A stretch of 64,000 bases of DNA. It comes from Saprospiraceae bacterium (GTDB taxonomy: Bacteria > Bacteroidota > Bacteroidia > Chitinophagales > Saprospiraceae). The notes beneath the pieces are model-generated. The model was not told the DNA's origin, did no database searches, and saw only the letters and a list, made by a program, of their open reading frames with translations. Shown here piece by piece: positions 54,164 through 63,528 of this stretch; positions within the stretch are counted from its first letter, which is position 1, and every line of letters begins with the position of its first letter. Position numbers and translations under genes: made by a program. The stretch is from contig WFXH01000080.1 of assembly GCA_015490715.1 (NCBI GenBank), positions 1 through 64,000 of the forward strand. Direction: 5' to 3'.

Positions 54164-57100
54164 ATGTTTCGACGGATGAGTTCTGTGGGAGAAAGCTATG
54201 CGTACGTGTGCATAGGGCTGTTGCTTTTGGTGTGCATTTCCATACAGTACGCCAGGGCACAAGATGTGCAGGTCTTTTACACGGACACGGCTGGAGTTCC
54301 TTTGGCCAATGACGATGTCCATCGGTGTCGTCAAGTGGATTACTACAACGAAGCGCGTATACACATTTTGAGTGATGCAGTAGATCAGCTGTATATGGAG
54401 CTATATTTCCCTGTGGGCATTACATACGTTTTAAGTAGTGTTCAGGTGGTATCGAGCAATGTGGTGGGGGCGCAGATTGTAGAGGTCGGGCCTGTGGGGG
54501 CCAATGGGTATCGATTTGCCATCCAGCCGACGGATCTCAGTGCGGGAGATTGGTTAGTGGTGCGATGGGGGCGGAGGGCGGATTGTAGTGCAGCTCTTGG
54601 AAGCGCCAAGGATGCCCTTCACTTACAGTGGAATGGAGGACAGTACGTCGAAGACAATCCCAATATCCACAGTTACGACGTGTTGACGGCCTCGTTGAGC
54701 ATGGTGCTATCCCAATCGACCGCGATGGTCACGCCATTAATCTCTACCCTCACGGAGATAGATATTACTAATGGTGGTCTGGGCGAACTGGAGGAGATGA
54801 CTTTTGAAATCGACGATGGCACGGGTACACAGACGCTACGCTTGCAAACCCCGAACGGTACGCTCATCGCGCCGATATCTGTCGTGGGTACCATCTTGCG
54901 CTATCGCATCGATGGCTCTATTTTATCGGAGTACGGCAATGGAAATGGCGTATTGGAAAATGGAGAAGTCGTCCGTCTGCAGAGGGTCTTTCGGGCCATC
55001 AACTGTGATCAACCGAGTTCGACGTATACTGTCGCATGGGGCTGTGGTGCCGATAGCTGCCAACAGCCCGTCAGCACGCAGCAAAACATCGTCATCGTCA
55101 ATGCCACCCCCGTATTGGATGCAGAGGTCCTACCTACACCGCCGCACTGTCTGGACGCGACCTATGCCATTGGAGCAACCCCAAAGATGATGACGGTGCG
55201 CATCGTCAACAAAGGCAACGCTCCGGCACTGCGATGGCGCATGTTTGTGTATTCAGGTATTATAGCCTTTGAAGATGCCTGGAATGTCTATCGGAATGAT
55301 GGTACGCCGATTCAGACCGAGCTGTACACCGATGCGTTTTATGGGTCAAGCAACAGGACTTATCGCGATATATCCTGTCAGGATGCTCAAGCATGGGGAA
55401 TTCTGTCGAAAAGGGCCCGTTTGGGATTTGATACTCTTTATCCCGGCGATACGATTTACGTCGAAATACCGACGTACAACGACAATCTCAAATGTGGGGC
55501 CTGCAATAGCTACGATATCCGAAGTCCCGAAATGTATTACGGCCTGGTCTATTACGGACCCTGTAGCGATGTAGACAGTTTTTTACTCAATCCAGATTAT
55601 CCCTACAGTAGAGGCTATACCGTTTCGCGCATTGGGGCGGGATATGCGGGAGCTCCGACGATTTTTCCACAGATCGTCTATGACGAGCAGGAAGTGCGCA
55701 TACAGATTAGCTATCAGGACTATCGGGTGTACAATTTCGGCAATGGCAGTTTGCACTTGGCGATACCCCTTGCGGGTACGTGCCTGAGGTATGAGGGCGC
55801 ACCGGTACTCTCATCGAGGCCTGGCGTAGTAGATTCGGTCTTTGTGCGCAACGACACCTTTTTTGTGCGCTTTCCACCGGGCATCTATACCACCAATCTC
55901 TTCTTGCTCATTCGCCTACGGGCCGATTGTGCGTCTTGTGGGTCGGGCAATCATCTCAAGCAGTTGGAAATCCTACACTTAGCACTTGTTGACAGGGATG
56001 TCTGCAGTCGTTCTATCGAGTTTGCGTGCACTTCGGTGGATTACGAAGTGCGTTGTATCACATCCGCCGGCCCTTGTGAAGGAGCGTATCCCGTCTCGTT
56101 TACCCTGACGCGTACGACGCTGGGCATGCCCGATTACGACAACAATAATGTACCCGATGCCAACGCGGTGGCTGATCCCGATAGCGTGTTGACCTATATG
56201 GCCTTCAATGGCGATACGGTGCGAGCCGAATGGCATGTATTGATCCACGGTTTTGCCACTACGGCACCATTTCATTATCTCTACTTTCAGCTCAACCTCG
56301 GCAACAATCCAGTGACGCCTTGCCCCTCTGAGCCACCCTTTTCGACAGTCTTCAGTGCCTTGGACAATGCTGTGGTTGAAATCTATCCCTCAGGGGGCAT
56401 GGGGCCGCCCGTCGTATGTACCATCCATCCCATCGTTCAAGATAGCGTTGCCATTTACGTAGTGGATACGAATTGTGCGGGGCCTTTAGCGGTGGGGGAC
56501 TCCATCGTCTTGCGCGCCCACCTGGTGGCGCACAATTCCTACATACGGGGCCAGAAGATATCCTATACTTCGGGAAGTGATGTCTATGCCAGCTATGTAT
56601 CGATGCCCACAGCGGGTCAGCGCTACCAGTGCAGTGAGCGGCAATCGAGCTTCGTCGTCATTGGTGGGTATTTTTCTTTTTGGTTCTGGACAACAACGAC
56701 CAACTGCGCCTATGACAAGCAGGCGCGCTTGTTTTTCATCCCCAATCAGCGCTTCCCCTTCGAATACCGCAATTACTTCGTACCTAAGGAGTTGACCATC
56801 GTCTTTCCCCAAGACCACGATTTCATACAGCTCTCAATAGGGGGGATACCCATACCCAATACGCATATCGTACAATTGCCCAATGGCATACGGGTAGTAG
56901 ATTTTGATCAACTTTTCACCACCTACGGCGGGCCATATTATGCGCAGAATCAAAGTTGGTGGCTCAACGTCGACTATGTGACCTTGCGTCCCTGTCGGTC
57001 GACGCCGCAGTCGTATCCCTTTGAGCACTATTGGAAGGGCAGGGGGAATGGGTACAATATGCCGGATGAATTCACCATATTCGAGAATGGAAGTTGTACG

Positions 57101-60100
57101 GATTCCGTCTTTCATCGGGATCTCGACAATGTCGACATTCTGCCGCAATATGTGTTGGCCTTAGACGGTGGAGGCCTTTCGCAAGTGACCACCTCACAAG
57201 TGGAATGGACCCTCAATGTGCGCAATCTCACCAATCGAGTGGTAGAAGATGTCTGGCTCTACATAGAAAACACCAGTGGAAGCGTGAGCAATATCGTGCT
57301 CGACGATGGCAGCACTACTTTCACGCCCGATGCCAATGGATTTTATCACTTAGGCGACTATTCCAATCTTCACCAACAGTTGTTTACAGTACGGGGGTTG
57401 GTCGACGATTGCGTAGACGACACCTTGCGTGCCTACGTGGGGCTGGGGTGCCACGGTATTCCGACAAGTCCGTTAGATCTGAAGTGCGTGGCCGATACCC
57501 TGGTGATGGTAGCCGAGCTATTGCCCTCGGAGGTGCAAATGGAATTGAGCAGTACGCCGACGGTGCCGATGGCCTTGTGTGAGGAGCAACTCATCGAGTT
57601 GCGAGTCGTCAGTGCACAGCTGTCGTATCTCGACGATCCCCTGCTGGAATGGCAAGTGCCGCAAGGCGTACAGGTGCATGCCCCCGTAGAGGTGGAATTT
57701 CCCGCGGGCTCAGGTCAGGTGGATTTGCTGATGCCGTCTGTGAGCGGGACGACTATGCAGCTTGCACTCGAAGGGCATAGCGCTATTGGCGTGGAGGGGA
57801 TACCCGGTGTGGCGGCTCAATTAGATACCTTTGAGCGGACGGCTGTCGTCCGGTTGCGCTTTACGACCGATTGCGATTATGTGTCGGGCTCATCGATGCA
57901 TTTCACGATCACAGGTTATCGGCCCTGTGGTGAAGAGGCCATCCACAGTGGATTGACGGTATCGACGGGCAATCTTTCCATCAGCGGTGCGGAGACCCCG
58001 TACATCGGTTCGGTCACACATCAAAATCTCGAGCTCTGCGATACGGGTACCCTCACGACGGCGCTGACGTTGGTCGCTGCTGCGGCCTCTAATACCGGTG
58101 ATGACGATACTGTGTATATCTTCCTTCCCAGTGGATTGGAGTATCTTGCAGGTACATTTGCCTGTCTGTCGGCACCCCACTGCATCACTCTGGTCGGCCA
58201 GACTTCCGATGCGATGGGCAATCAGGTGCTGAAATGTGTCTTTCCGACGGGGGGGATCGATCTGAGTGGGGGGGCTGTACAGGTGATCTACCAATTCAAA
58301 GTGCGTTATGCCGGCGATCGCTGTAGCGATGCCATCCCTTACAGTACGGAGGTGGTCATTTACTTCGGCGACATTGCCTGTGCGACACAGCCTTCGGGAG
58401 TATGCGCCGATTATCACGTGCCAATAAGTAGCAGTGTGGATACGGCTATAGTGGTCAAGCCGCGTTTACAAATCGACCAAATCCAGCTCTATCCGCAAGG
58501 CTTTGCATTTTTTGTCGATGCGACGGTGAGTTTACACAACAACCCCCTGGATGCTGGCGATTCCCTCGTGGTAGAATTTTACTGTGTCGACAGTCTCGGC
58601 AACATCGATGCGGTATTTGACCGACAGGTGGTCTACGGACCCATAGCGGTGGATTCGATGTGGGTGATGACTGCTATCGTTCCGTCGTCTTGCAATGTGC
58701 TCAACGGTGTGATGGTCGTAACCGGGGATTCGCTATATTCGGGATATCGTCAGTGTCTGTGTGGACAAAGCCTACAGATAGTGCGCGCCGACTCGATGGC
58801 GGTAGGCGCTATCGGCGATACCGTGTGGCTGGACGCCAATGCCAATGGGCTCCAAGATCCCGATGAGGCAGGGGTGCCCGGGGTCCGCGTCGTGCTCTAC
58901 GATGCCCTAACGGATCAAATCATCCGCGATACCTTCACCGATGCCAATGGTTATTATATCTTCGATTACGTCGTACCGCAGCGCAGTTACTACCTGATCT
59001 TTGAGCTTGGGACTTATGCTGCCCAATACACTTGGACGACACAAGATCGTGATCCAAGGGATATGCGCGATAGCGATGTCGATCCCTCCGGTCGCGGTCC
59101 TGTATTGTACTTAGCTTCGGGTACCTTATATCGACATTACGACGCGGGGATGGTGGCCTTGAGCCAGCTCGGCGATTTTGTCTGGCACGATCGCAATGGC
59201 GATGGGATACAAGATGCAGGCGAAGAGGGCGTCTCGGGCGTGGTGGTCCAGCTGTATCGCAAAGACGGGATGTACATCCGTTCGACCGTCACAGATGCAA
59301 GCGGCTATTACCTCTTCGAAAATCTGCTGCCCGACACCTATTACCTGCGCTTTGTCCTACCTTCGGGATGGGAGTTGACCGATGCCCATCGGGGTACCGA
59401 CGAGGAGATCGACAGCGATGTCGATGGAAGCAATGGCCCCTTGACGACCCCCTTGGTGGTTTTAACAGGTGGTACCCAGATGATGGACATCGATATGGGC
59501 ATCTATCGGTGTGCCGTGCTCGGTGACTTCGTTTGGTGGGATCGCAATCGCAATGGCTTACAAGATCGTGGCGAAAACGGCGTCAACGGCGTCAGCATTT
59601 GGGTGTACGATGCTAACTCTAAAACTCTTATCACACGTGTCTTTACCCGACCCCATCCCGATCGGAGCAGTGATGACGGATATTGGCAGGTATGTTTGCG
59701 CCCCGGCAGCTATTACATTCGCGTGGGAGTACCCAATGGATACGTCACCAGTCCACCCCTCCAGGGTGGCGATCGATCGAAAGACTGTGATATCACGCAT
59801 AGTCACGGCCTCTACACCTCGTATACCGTTACACTAAGCAGCGGCGACCGCAACGATAGCTTGGATGCGGGCATTATGACAGGAGCTATTGTGGGGGATC
59901 TGGTATGGATCGATCTCAACGAAAACGGCATCCAAGAGGCGGGCGAGCCGCCAGCTGTCGGTGTCGAAGTGCGAGGATACGATATGAAAGGTCAGATGCA
60001 AGCGCGCATTCACACCAATATCCGTGGCCAGTATTTCCTCAGCATGCCGAGTGCCGAGCCCTGTTATGTCCAATTTGTACCACCACAGGGTTATGCCTTT

Positions 60101-60802
60101 ACGGTGAGTCACAGTGGGATGCCGGCCCTCGACAGCGATGTCGATGGAAGCATGGGGGAGGGAACCACCGACACGATGGTATTGTCTGGTGGTACCGTCT
60201 ACCGCGATATCGATGCAGGCGTGGTTGTGCGCGCTCTGTGGTCGTCGGATCTCCATTTAGACGGATATTATGACCCCGCGTTGGAGGCCAACGTCCTCTT
60301 TTGGGAAGTCCCCGATCCCGACGAGCTGCTCTATTGTATTGTCCAGCGAAGACCTCTTCAGGTCCGACGTTACACCTCACTCTACCGGGAGACCTTGCAT
60401 TTCCGCTCATCACATCGTTATATCGACTCCGTCTCACATAAAAATGGCGACAAGGGGTACATCTACCGGATTGCCAGTATGGATCGCGCTGGTAGATTGT
60501 CTTATTCCAACGAAGTGACTTTGTTGACTGCGGGTACGGATTCCTCTTCCGTACAGCTGCGCCCGAGCATTGCCTCTCGCTTTGTCGAATTGGTTGGAAT
60601 AGGTATAAAACAGTACACGCATTACATACTGTATACTGCCCAGGGAGTCGAGCTCATTCGCCTACCCATCGCGACCAATATCGACGAGCGACAGACGCCA
60701 CGCATCCAAATTTCGATCGAGCACTTGCCCGCCGGCACTTATTTCATCCAACTTGTTGGTGACCGTAGATCCCGCCTCTTTTCCTTTGTATGTATAAAAT
60801 AG
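54164..60802 (+). CDS. Giant SdrD-repeat surface protein with C-terminal T9SS domain
   Basis: 2,212 residues. ATG 54164 follows AAGGGA and begins the signal peptide (YAYVCIGLLLLVCISIQYARAQ). Residues about 30-1540 are beta-rich, Cys-containing domains of unknown type. Four SdrD B-like (Cna-B fold) modules of about 118 residues follow: GDTVWLDANANGLQDPDEAG (about 1549), GDFVWHDRNGDGIQDAGEEG (1668), GDFVWWDRNRNGLQDRGENG (1786) and GDLVWIDLNENGIQEAGEPP (1910). Each has Ca-binding Asp/Asn loops and a YYIF or YYLF strand; three have D-S-D-V-D, the third KDCDIT. After a linker (WSSDLHLDGYYDP..) the last 85 residues look like a divergent T9SS sorting domain (LRPSIASRFVELVG, LYTAQGVELIRL, LPAGTYFIQLV). 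A PorP/SprF-like gene follows immediately, recalling SprB-SprF. Confidence 0.87.
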   Translation: MFRRMSSVGESYAYVCIGLLLLVCISIQYARAQDVQVFYTDTAGVPLANDDVHRCRQVDYYNEARIHILSDAVDQLYMELYFPVGITYVLSSVQVVSSNVVGAQIVEVGPVGANGYRFAIQPTDLSAGDWLVVRWGRRADCSAALGSAKDALHLQWNGGQYVEDNPNIHSYDVLTASLSMVLSQSTAMVTPLISTLTEIDITNGGLGELEEMTFEIDDGTGTQTLRLQTPNGTLIAPISVVGTILRYRIDGSILSEYGNGNGVLENGEVVRLQRVFRAINCDQPSSTYTVAWGCGADSCQQPVSTQQNIVIVNATPVLDAEVLPTPPHCLDATYAIGATPKMMTVRIVNKGNAPALRWRMFVYSGIIAFEDAWNVYRNDGTPIQTELYTDAFYGSSNRTYRDISCQDAQAWGILSKRARLGFDTLYPGDTIYVEIPTYNDNLKCGACNSYDIRSPEMYYGLVYYGPCSDVDSFLLNPDYPYSRGYTVSRIGAGYAGAPTIFPQIVYDEQEVRIQISYQDYRVYNFGNGSLHLAIPLAGTCLRYEGAPVLSSRPGVVDSVFVRNDTFFVRFPPGIYTTNLFLLIRLRADCASCGSGNHLKQLEILHLALVDRDVCSRSIEFACTSVDYEVRCITSAGPCEGAYPVSFTLTRTTLGMPDYDNNNVPDANAVADPDSVLTYMAFNGDTVRAEWHVLIHGFATTAPFHYLYFQLNLGNNPVTPCPSEPPFSTVFSALDNAVVEIYPSGGMGPPVVCTIHPIVQDSVAIYVVDTNCAGPLAVGDSIVLRAHLVAHNSYIRGQKISYTSGSDVYASYVSMPTAGQRYQCSERQSSFVVIGGYFSFWFWTTTTNCAYDKQARLFFIPNQRFPFEYRNYFVPKELTIVFPQDHDFIQLSIGGIPIPNTHIVQLPNGIRVVDFDQLFTTYGGPYYAQNQSWWLNVDYVTLRPCRSTPQSYPFEHYWKGRGNGYNMPDEFTIFENGSCTDSVFHRDLDNVDILPQYVLALDGGGLSQVTTSQVEWTLNVRNLTNRVVEDVWLYIENTSGSVSNIVLDDGSTTFTPDANGFYHLGDYSNLHQQLFTVRGLVDDCVDDTLRAYVGLGCHGIPTSPLDLKCVADTLVMVAELLPSEVQMELSSTPTVPMALCEEQLIELRVVSAQLSYLDDPLLEWQVPQGVQVHAPVEVEFPAGSGQVDLLMPSVSGTTMQLALEGHSAIGVEGIPGVAAQLDTFERTAVVRLRFTTDCDYVSGSSMHFTITGYRPCGEEAIHSGLTVSTGNLSISGAETPYIGSVTHQNLELCDTGTLTTALTLVAAAASNTGDDDTVYIFLPSGLEYLAGTFACLSAPHCITLVGQTSDAMGNQVLKCVFPTGGIDLSGGAVQVIYQFKVRYAGDRCSDAIPYSTEVVIYFGDIACATQPSGVCADYHVPISSSVDTAIVVKPRLQIDQIQLYPQGFAFFVDATVSLHNNPLDAGDSLVVEFYCVDSLGNIDAVFDRQVVYGPIAVDSMWVMTAIVPSSCNVLNGVMVVTGDSLYSGYRQCLCGQSLQIVRADSMAVGAIGDTVWLDANANGLQDPDEAGVPGVRVVLYDALTDQIIRDTFTDANGYYIFDYVVPQRSYYLIFELGTYAAQYTWTTQDRDPRDMRDSDVDPSGRGPVLYLASGTLYRHYDAGMVALSQLGDFVWHDRNGDGIQDAGEEGVSGVVVQLYRKDGMYIRSTVTDASGYYLFENLLPDTYYLRFVLPSGWELTDAHRGTDEEIDSDVDGSNGPLTTPLVVLTGGTQMMDIDMGIYRCAVLGDFVWWDRNRNGLQDRGENGVNGVSIWVYDANSKTLITRVFTRPHPDRSSDDGYWQVCLRPGSYYIRVGVPNGYVTSPPLQGGDRSKDCDITHSHGLYTSYTVTLSSGDRNDSLDAGIMTGAIVGDLVWIDLNENGIQEAGEPPAVGVEVRGYDMKGQMQARIHTNIRGQYFLSMPSAEPCYVQFVPPQGYAFTVSHSGMPALDSDVDGSMGEGTTDTMVLSGGTVYRDIDAGVVVRALWSSDLHLDGYYDPALEANVLFWEVPDPDELLYCIVQRRPLQVRRYTSLYRETLHFRSSHRYIDSVSHKNGDKGYIYRIASMDRAGRLSYSNEVTLLTAGTDSSSVQLRPSIASRFVELVGIGIKQYTHYILYTAQGVELIRLPIATNIDERQTPRIQISIEHLPAGTYFIQLVGDRRSRLFSFVCIK
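59409..59432 (+). repeat. 24-bp repeat in the SdrD modules (copy 1)
   Basis: Identical to 60129-60152, exactly 720 bp (two modules) away; encodes the D-S-D-V-D-G-S calcium-loop region. It signals recent duplication or recombination between modules 2 and 4. Confidence 0.7.
60129..60152 (+). repeat. 24-bp repeat in the SdrD modules (copy 2)
   Basis: Second copy of the repeat at 59409-59432, in module 4. Confidence 0.7.
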
Positions 60803-60844
60803 TTGTTATTTTTGAAGGGAAAAGGCGTTGTTGTTGAATCTGGA

Positions 60845-61858
60845 ATGATGCAATTGCCCGATGCATGGCAATGGCTGCTCATGGTCGTAACTATACCTAT
60901 GGTATGGGGTGGGCATTTCTATGCGCAGACACCTTCGTACAGTCAACATTTCATTGTGCCGGCCTATTACAATGCAGCGTTTGCAGGTGTCCGGAGTGGC
61001 CATCGGTTGGTCCTGGCCATGCGCAATCAGCACCCGACCTTTTTGGCACTGGCTCGCACGTATTCGCATGTGGCCTTGATGTGGGATAAATACTATTCCG
61101 AATACAAGACGGGATTGGGGTTGCGGATTGAGCAGTATTACGATGGCGATGGGTTGCGCAAGCACATAGGAGGAGCGATTGCCTATGCTTATAGGGCGGA
61201 GCTCGCTGAAGACAGGTATTTTCGAGGAGGGATCGAAATTGGAGGATTTACGCGGCAATACGATGCCGATGCTTTTGTCTTCCCCGATCAATTGCCTTCC
61301 CTCCTCGACAAAGGCACGGCCGATCCCACCGAGGAAGTATTGATTGCTCCACAGACGCGCCATTGGGATATCGGAGGCGGTGCACTGTTTTATACCGAAC
61401 GGTATTACTTCGGGTTGGGGCTGCGGCATATCAATTATCCCTTGACGAGTATTGTGCGCCGGCGTATCGAAGAGTCAAGAGTGATTGGTTTGCCGATGTT
61501 GGTGGCGCTGCAGGCAGGACGGAATTGGTCGTGGGGATCGCGCTTGTATAGGGAGGGATTTGTGGCCTTGGACCTGCTCTATCTTCAGCAAGGACCTATT
61601 ATCCAGGCACAGGGATGGATGCGTCTAAAATGGCGCTACTTTTTATCGGGAATGGGCCTGCGGTATACCAAAACCGGTATCGATGCGTTACTCTGTACGA
61701 TTGCGGTGCAGCGTCGGCAGTGGCTAATTGCGGCCAATATCGATCTGACACTTTCGCGTTTTGGATGGTCCAATGGCGGGGCCGCAGAGCTCATGGTCGT
61801 GTATGAAATGGTGCCGCGTAAGCGCATTCGCTCCGTGGAGTGTTATTCGTTTTATTGA
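60845..61858 (+). CDS. PorP/SprF-family type IX secretion outer-membrane protein
   Basis: About 337 residues. The signal peptide (WLLMVVTIPMVWGGHFYAQ) is followed by the PorP/SprF pattern: YSQHFIVPAYYNAAFAGVRS, GLGLRIEQYYDGDGLRKHIG, a periodic beta-barrel with RYYFGLGLRHINYPL, and a C-terminal WSNGGAAELMVVYEM. PorP/SprF proteins connect T9SS cargo or adhesins to the PorKLMN/Gld machinery. The frame is open from TTG 60803, but ATG 60845 starts the signal peptide. It lies 42 bp after the giant SdrD gene and is probably co-expressed. Confidence 0.88.
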   Translation: MMQLPDAWQWLLMVVTIPMVWGGHFYAQTPSYSQHFIVPAYYNAAFAGVRSGHRLVLAMRNQHPTFLALARTYSHVALMWDKYYSEYKTGLGLRIEQYYDGDGLRKHIGGAIAYAYRAELAEDRYFRGGIEIGGFTRQYDADAFVFPDQLPSLLDKGTADPTEEVLIAPQTRHWDIGGGALFYTERYYFGLGLRHINYPLTSIVRRRIEESRVIGLPMLVALQAGRNWSWGSRLYREGFVALDLLYLQQGPIIQAQGWMRLKWRYFLSGMGLRYTKTGIDALLCTIAVQRRQWLIAANIDLTLSRFGWSNGGAAELMVVYEMVPRKRIRSVECYSFY

Positions 61859-61896
61859 AAAATGCAAGCAGCGTCTGTGTAATTTAGAAATTTCTT

Positions 61897-61904
61897 TACT
61901 TTTG
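61897..61904 (+). promoter_or_regulatory. -7 element of gldJ
   Basis: TACTTTTG, 25 bp before the gldJ ATG, matches TAnnTTTG; no exact TTG at -33. Confidence 0.5.
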
Positions 61905-61929
61905 TAACTTCAAAAAAACCAACGAGCAA

Positions 61930-63432
61930 ATGGCGTACTGGAAGTATGGTCTCTACGCGGCTTTGCTGGGTTTGGTATTCACAGCCTGTAAGCGCACGGA
62001 AAAATCGGCCGTGACGGGATGGAATTACAACGACCCAGAGTGGGGAGGCTTCGAAAAGCTCGATTACGAGGGACAAATTACGGGTCCCAACCTCGTACTC
62101 ATCGAAGGTGGAACCTTCACAATGGGGCAGGTGCAAGAAGATGTGCCCTTCGACTGGAACAACATCCCGCGCCGCGTCACGGTCTCGTCCTTCTACATGG
62201 ACGAAACTGAAATCGCCAATATCCACTACCGCGAATACACGCGCTGGCTAAAACGCGTCTACGGCGGAACGTATCCAGAAGTTTGGCGCAAGGCATTGCC
62301 CGATACCCTCGTTTGGCGTGATGAGCTCTCGTACAACGAACCCTTTGTGGAGACGTATTTCCGCCATCCGGCATACGACGATTACCCCGTTGTAGGAGTG
62401 AGCTGGCTGCAGGCCAACGACTTCTGTGCCTGGCGTACCGACAGGGTCAACGAGATGATCCTCGTGCGTCGAGGTATTCTCAATATGAACACCCTCGATC
62501 AAAAGGACTCCGATGTGTTTACCACAGAGGCGTACCTTGCGGGCCTCTATCAAGGCAGCGTACGTAAAAATCTACCCGATTTAGCTACCGGCGGTGAGCG
62601 CCCCGTGCGCTTCGAAGACGGCATCTTGCTGCCTAAATACCGTCTGCCCACTGAGGCGGAATGGGAATTCGCCGCTTTGGCACTGGTGGGCAACAATGCC
62701 ATCTCGGGCGATGAGGTCATCTCCGACCGCAGAATCTATCCGTGGGATGGATTTAGCCTGCGCTACCGCAAGCGCGACAAACATCAAGGAGACTTCCTCG
62801 CTAACTTCAAGCGACGAGGCGGAGATTACATGGGTATCGCCGGCGCGCTGAACGACGCGGCGCACATCCCCGCGCCCGTCCGATCCTTCATGCCCAACGA
62901 TTACGGTCTCTACAATATGGCAGGTAATGTCTCCGAATGGGTGGCCGATGTCTATCGCCCCCTCACCCCGTGGACACTCGAAGATTTCGACCAACACGAC
63001 CTCAATCCCTATCGGGGTAACGTCTACAAAGAGGTGCTCCGCGATGAAAATGGCCAGCCCGTCAAAGATAGCTTAGGTCGCATCGTCTATTACGTGCCCG
63101 ACGATACAGCCGTGTACAAGCGATGGAACTACAAGCGCTCCGACCTACGCGACTACCGCGATGGCGATAAAGATTTTGAAGAATACATCAAATATCTCTA
63201 CGGTCAGACTACCCTCATCAGCAACAAAGCGCGCGTCATCAAAGGCGGATCTTGGGCCGATCGCGCGTACTGGCTCTCTCCCGGTACCCGTCGATTTATG
63301 GACGAAGACAGGTCATCGCGAACCGTGGGCTTCCGATGTGCAATGACCCGTACAGGTAGCCCCATGGGCAACGACAAAAAAGCCGGCAAGTACTTCAAGG
63401 CGAAAAAGAAAGTCAAGCGCAAGTACGATTAA
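61930..63432 (+). CDS. gldJ: Gliding motility/T9SS lipoprotein GldJ
   Basis: 500 residues. Lipoprotein signal with lipobox LVFTAC, then a formylglycine-generating-enzyme-like (FGE-sulfatase) fold: NLVLIEGGTFTMGQV near residue 58, VSSFYMDETEIANIHYREY, VGVSWLQANDFCAWRTDRVN, YRLPTEAEWEFAA, YNMAGNVSEWVADVYRP and RVIKGGSWADRAYWLSPGTR. The basic Lys-rich tail matches GldJ rather than GldK. GldJ organises a helical track under the outer membrane and stabilises GldK; loss blocks gliding and secretion in Flavobacterium. murF follows, as in Flavobacterium. Confidence 0.93.
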   Translation: MAYWKYGLYAALLGLVFTACKRTEKSAVTGWNYNDPEWGGFEKLDYEGQITGPNLVLIEGGTFTMGQVQEDVPFDWNNIPRRVTVSSFYMDETEIANIHYREYTRWLKRVYGGTYPEVWRKALPDTLVWRDELSYNEPFVETYFRHPAYDDYPVVGVSWLQANDFCAWRTDRVNEMILVRRGILNMNTLDQKDSDVFTTEAYLAGLYQGSVRKNLPDLATGGERPVRFEDGILLPKYRLPTEAEWEFAALALVGNNAISGDEVISDRRIYPWDGFSLRYRKRDKHQGDFLANFKRRGGDYMGIAGALNDAAHIPAPVRSFMPNDYGLYNMAGNVSEWVADVYRPLTPWTLEDFDQHDLNPYRGNVYKEVLRDENGQPVKDSLGRIVYYVPDDTAVYKRWNYKRSDLRDYRDGDKDFEEYIKYLYGQTTLISNKARVIKGGSWADRAYWLSPGTRRFMDEDRSSRTVGFRCAMTRTGSPMGNDKKAGKYFKAKKKVKRKYD

Positions 63433-63476
63433 AGTTGCTGTGTGCTTGTGTTCATATACTTGAACTAAATGTCATT

Positions 63477-63501
63477 AAAGCCCTCGTTTCGAGGGCTTTT
63501 T
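63477..63501 (+). terminator. Rho-independent terminator after gldJ
   Basis: AAAGCCCTC (63477-63485) pairs perfectly with GAGGGCTTT (63491-63499), then TT. The T-run partly lies in the stem. Confidence 0.8.
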
Positions 63502-63528
63502 GTTTATATACCGAGGCCTTTGCAAATC

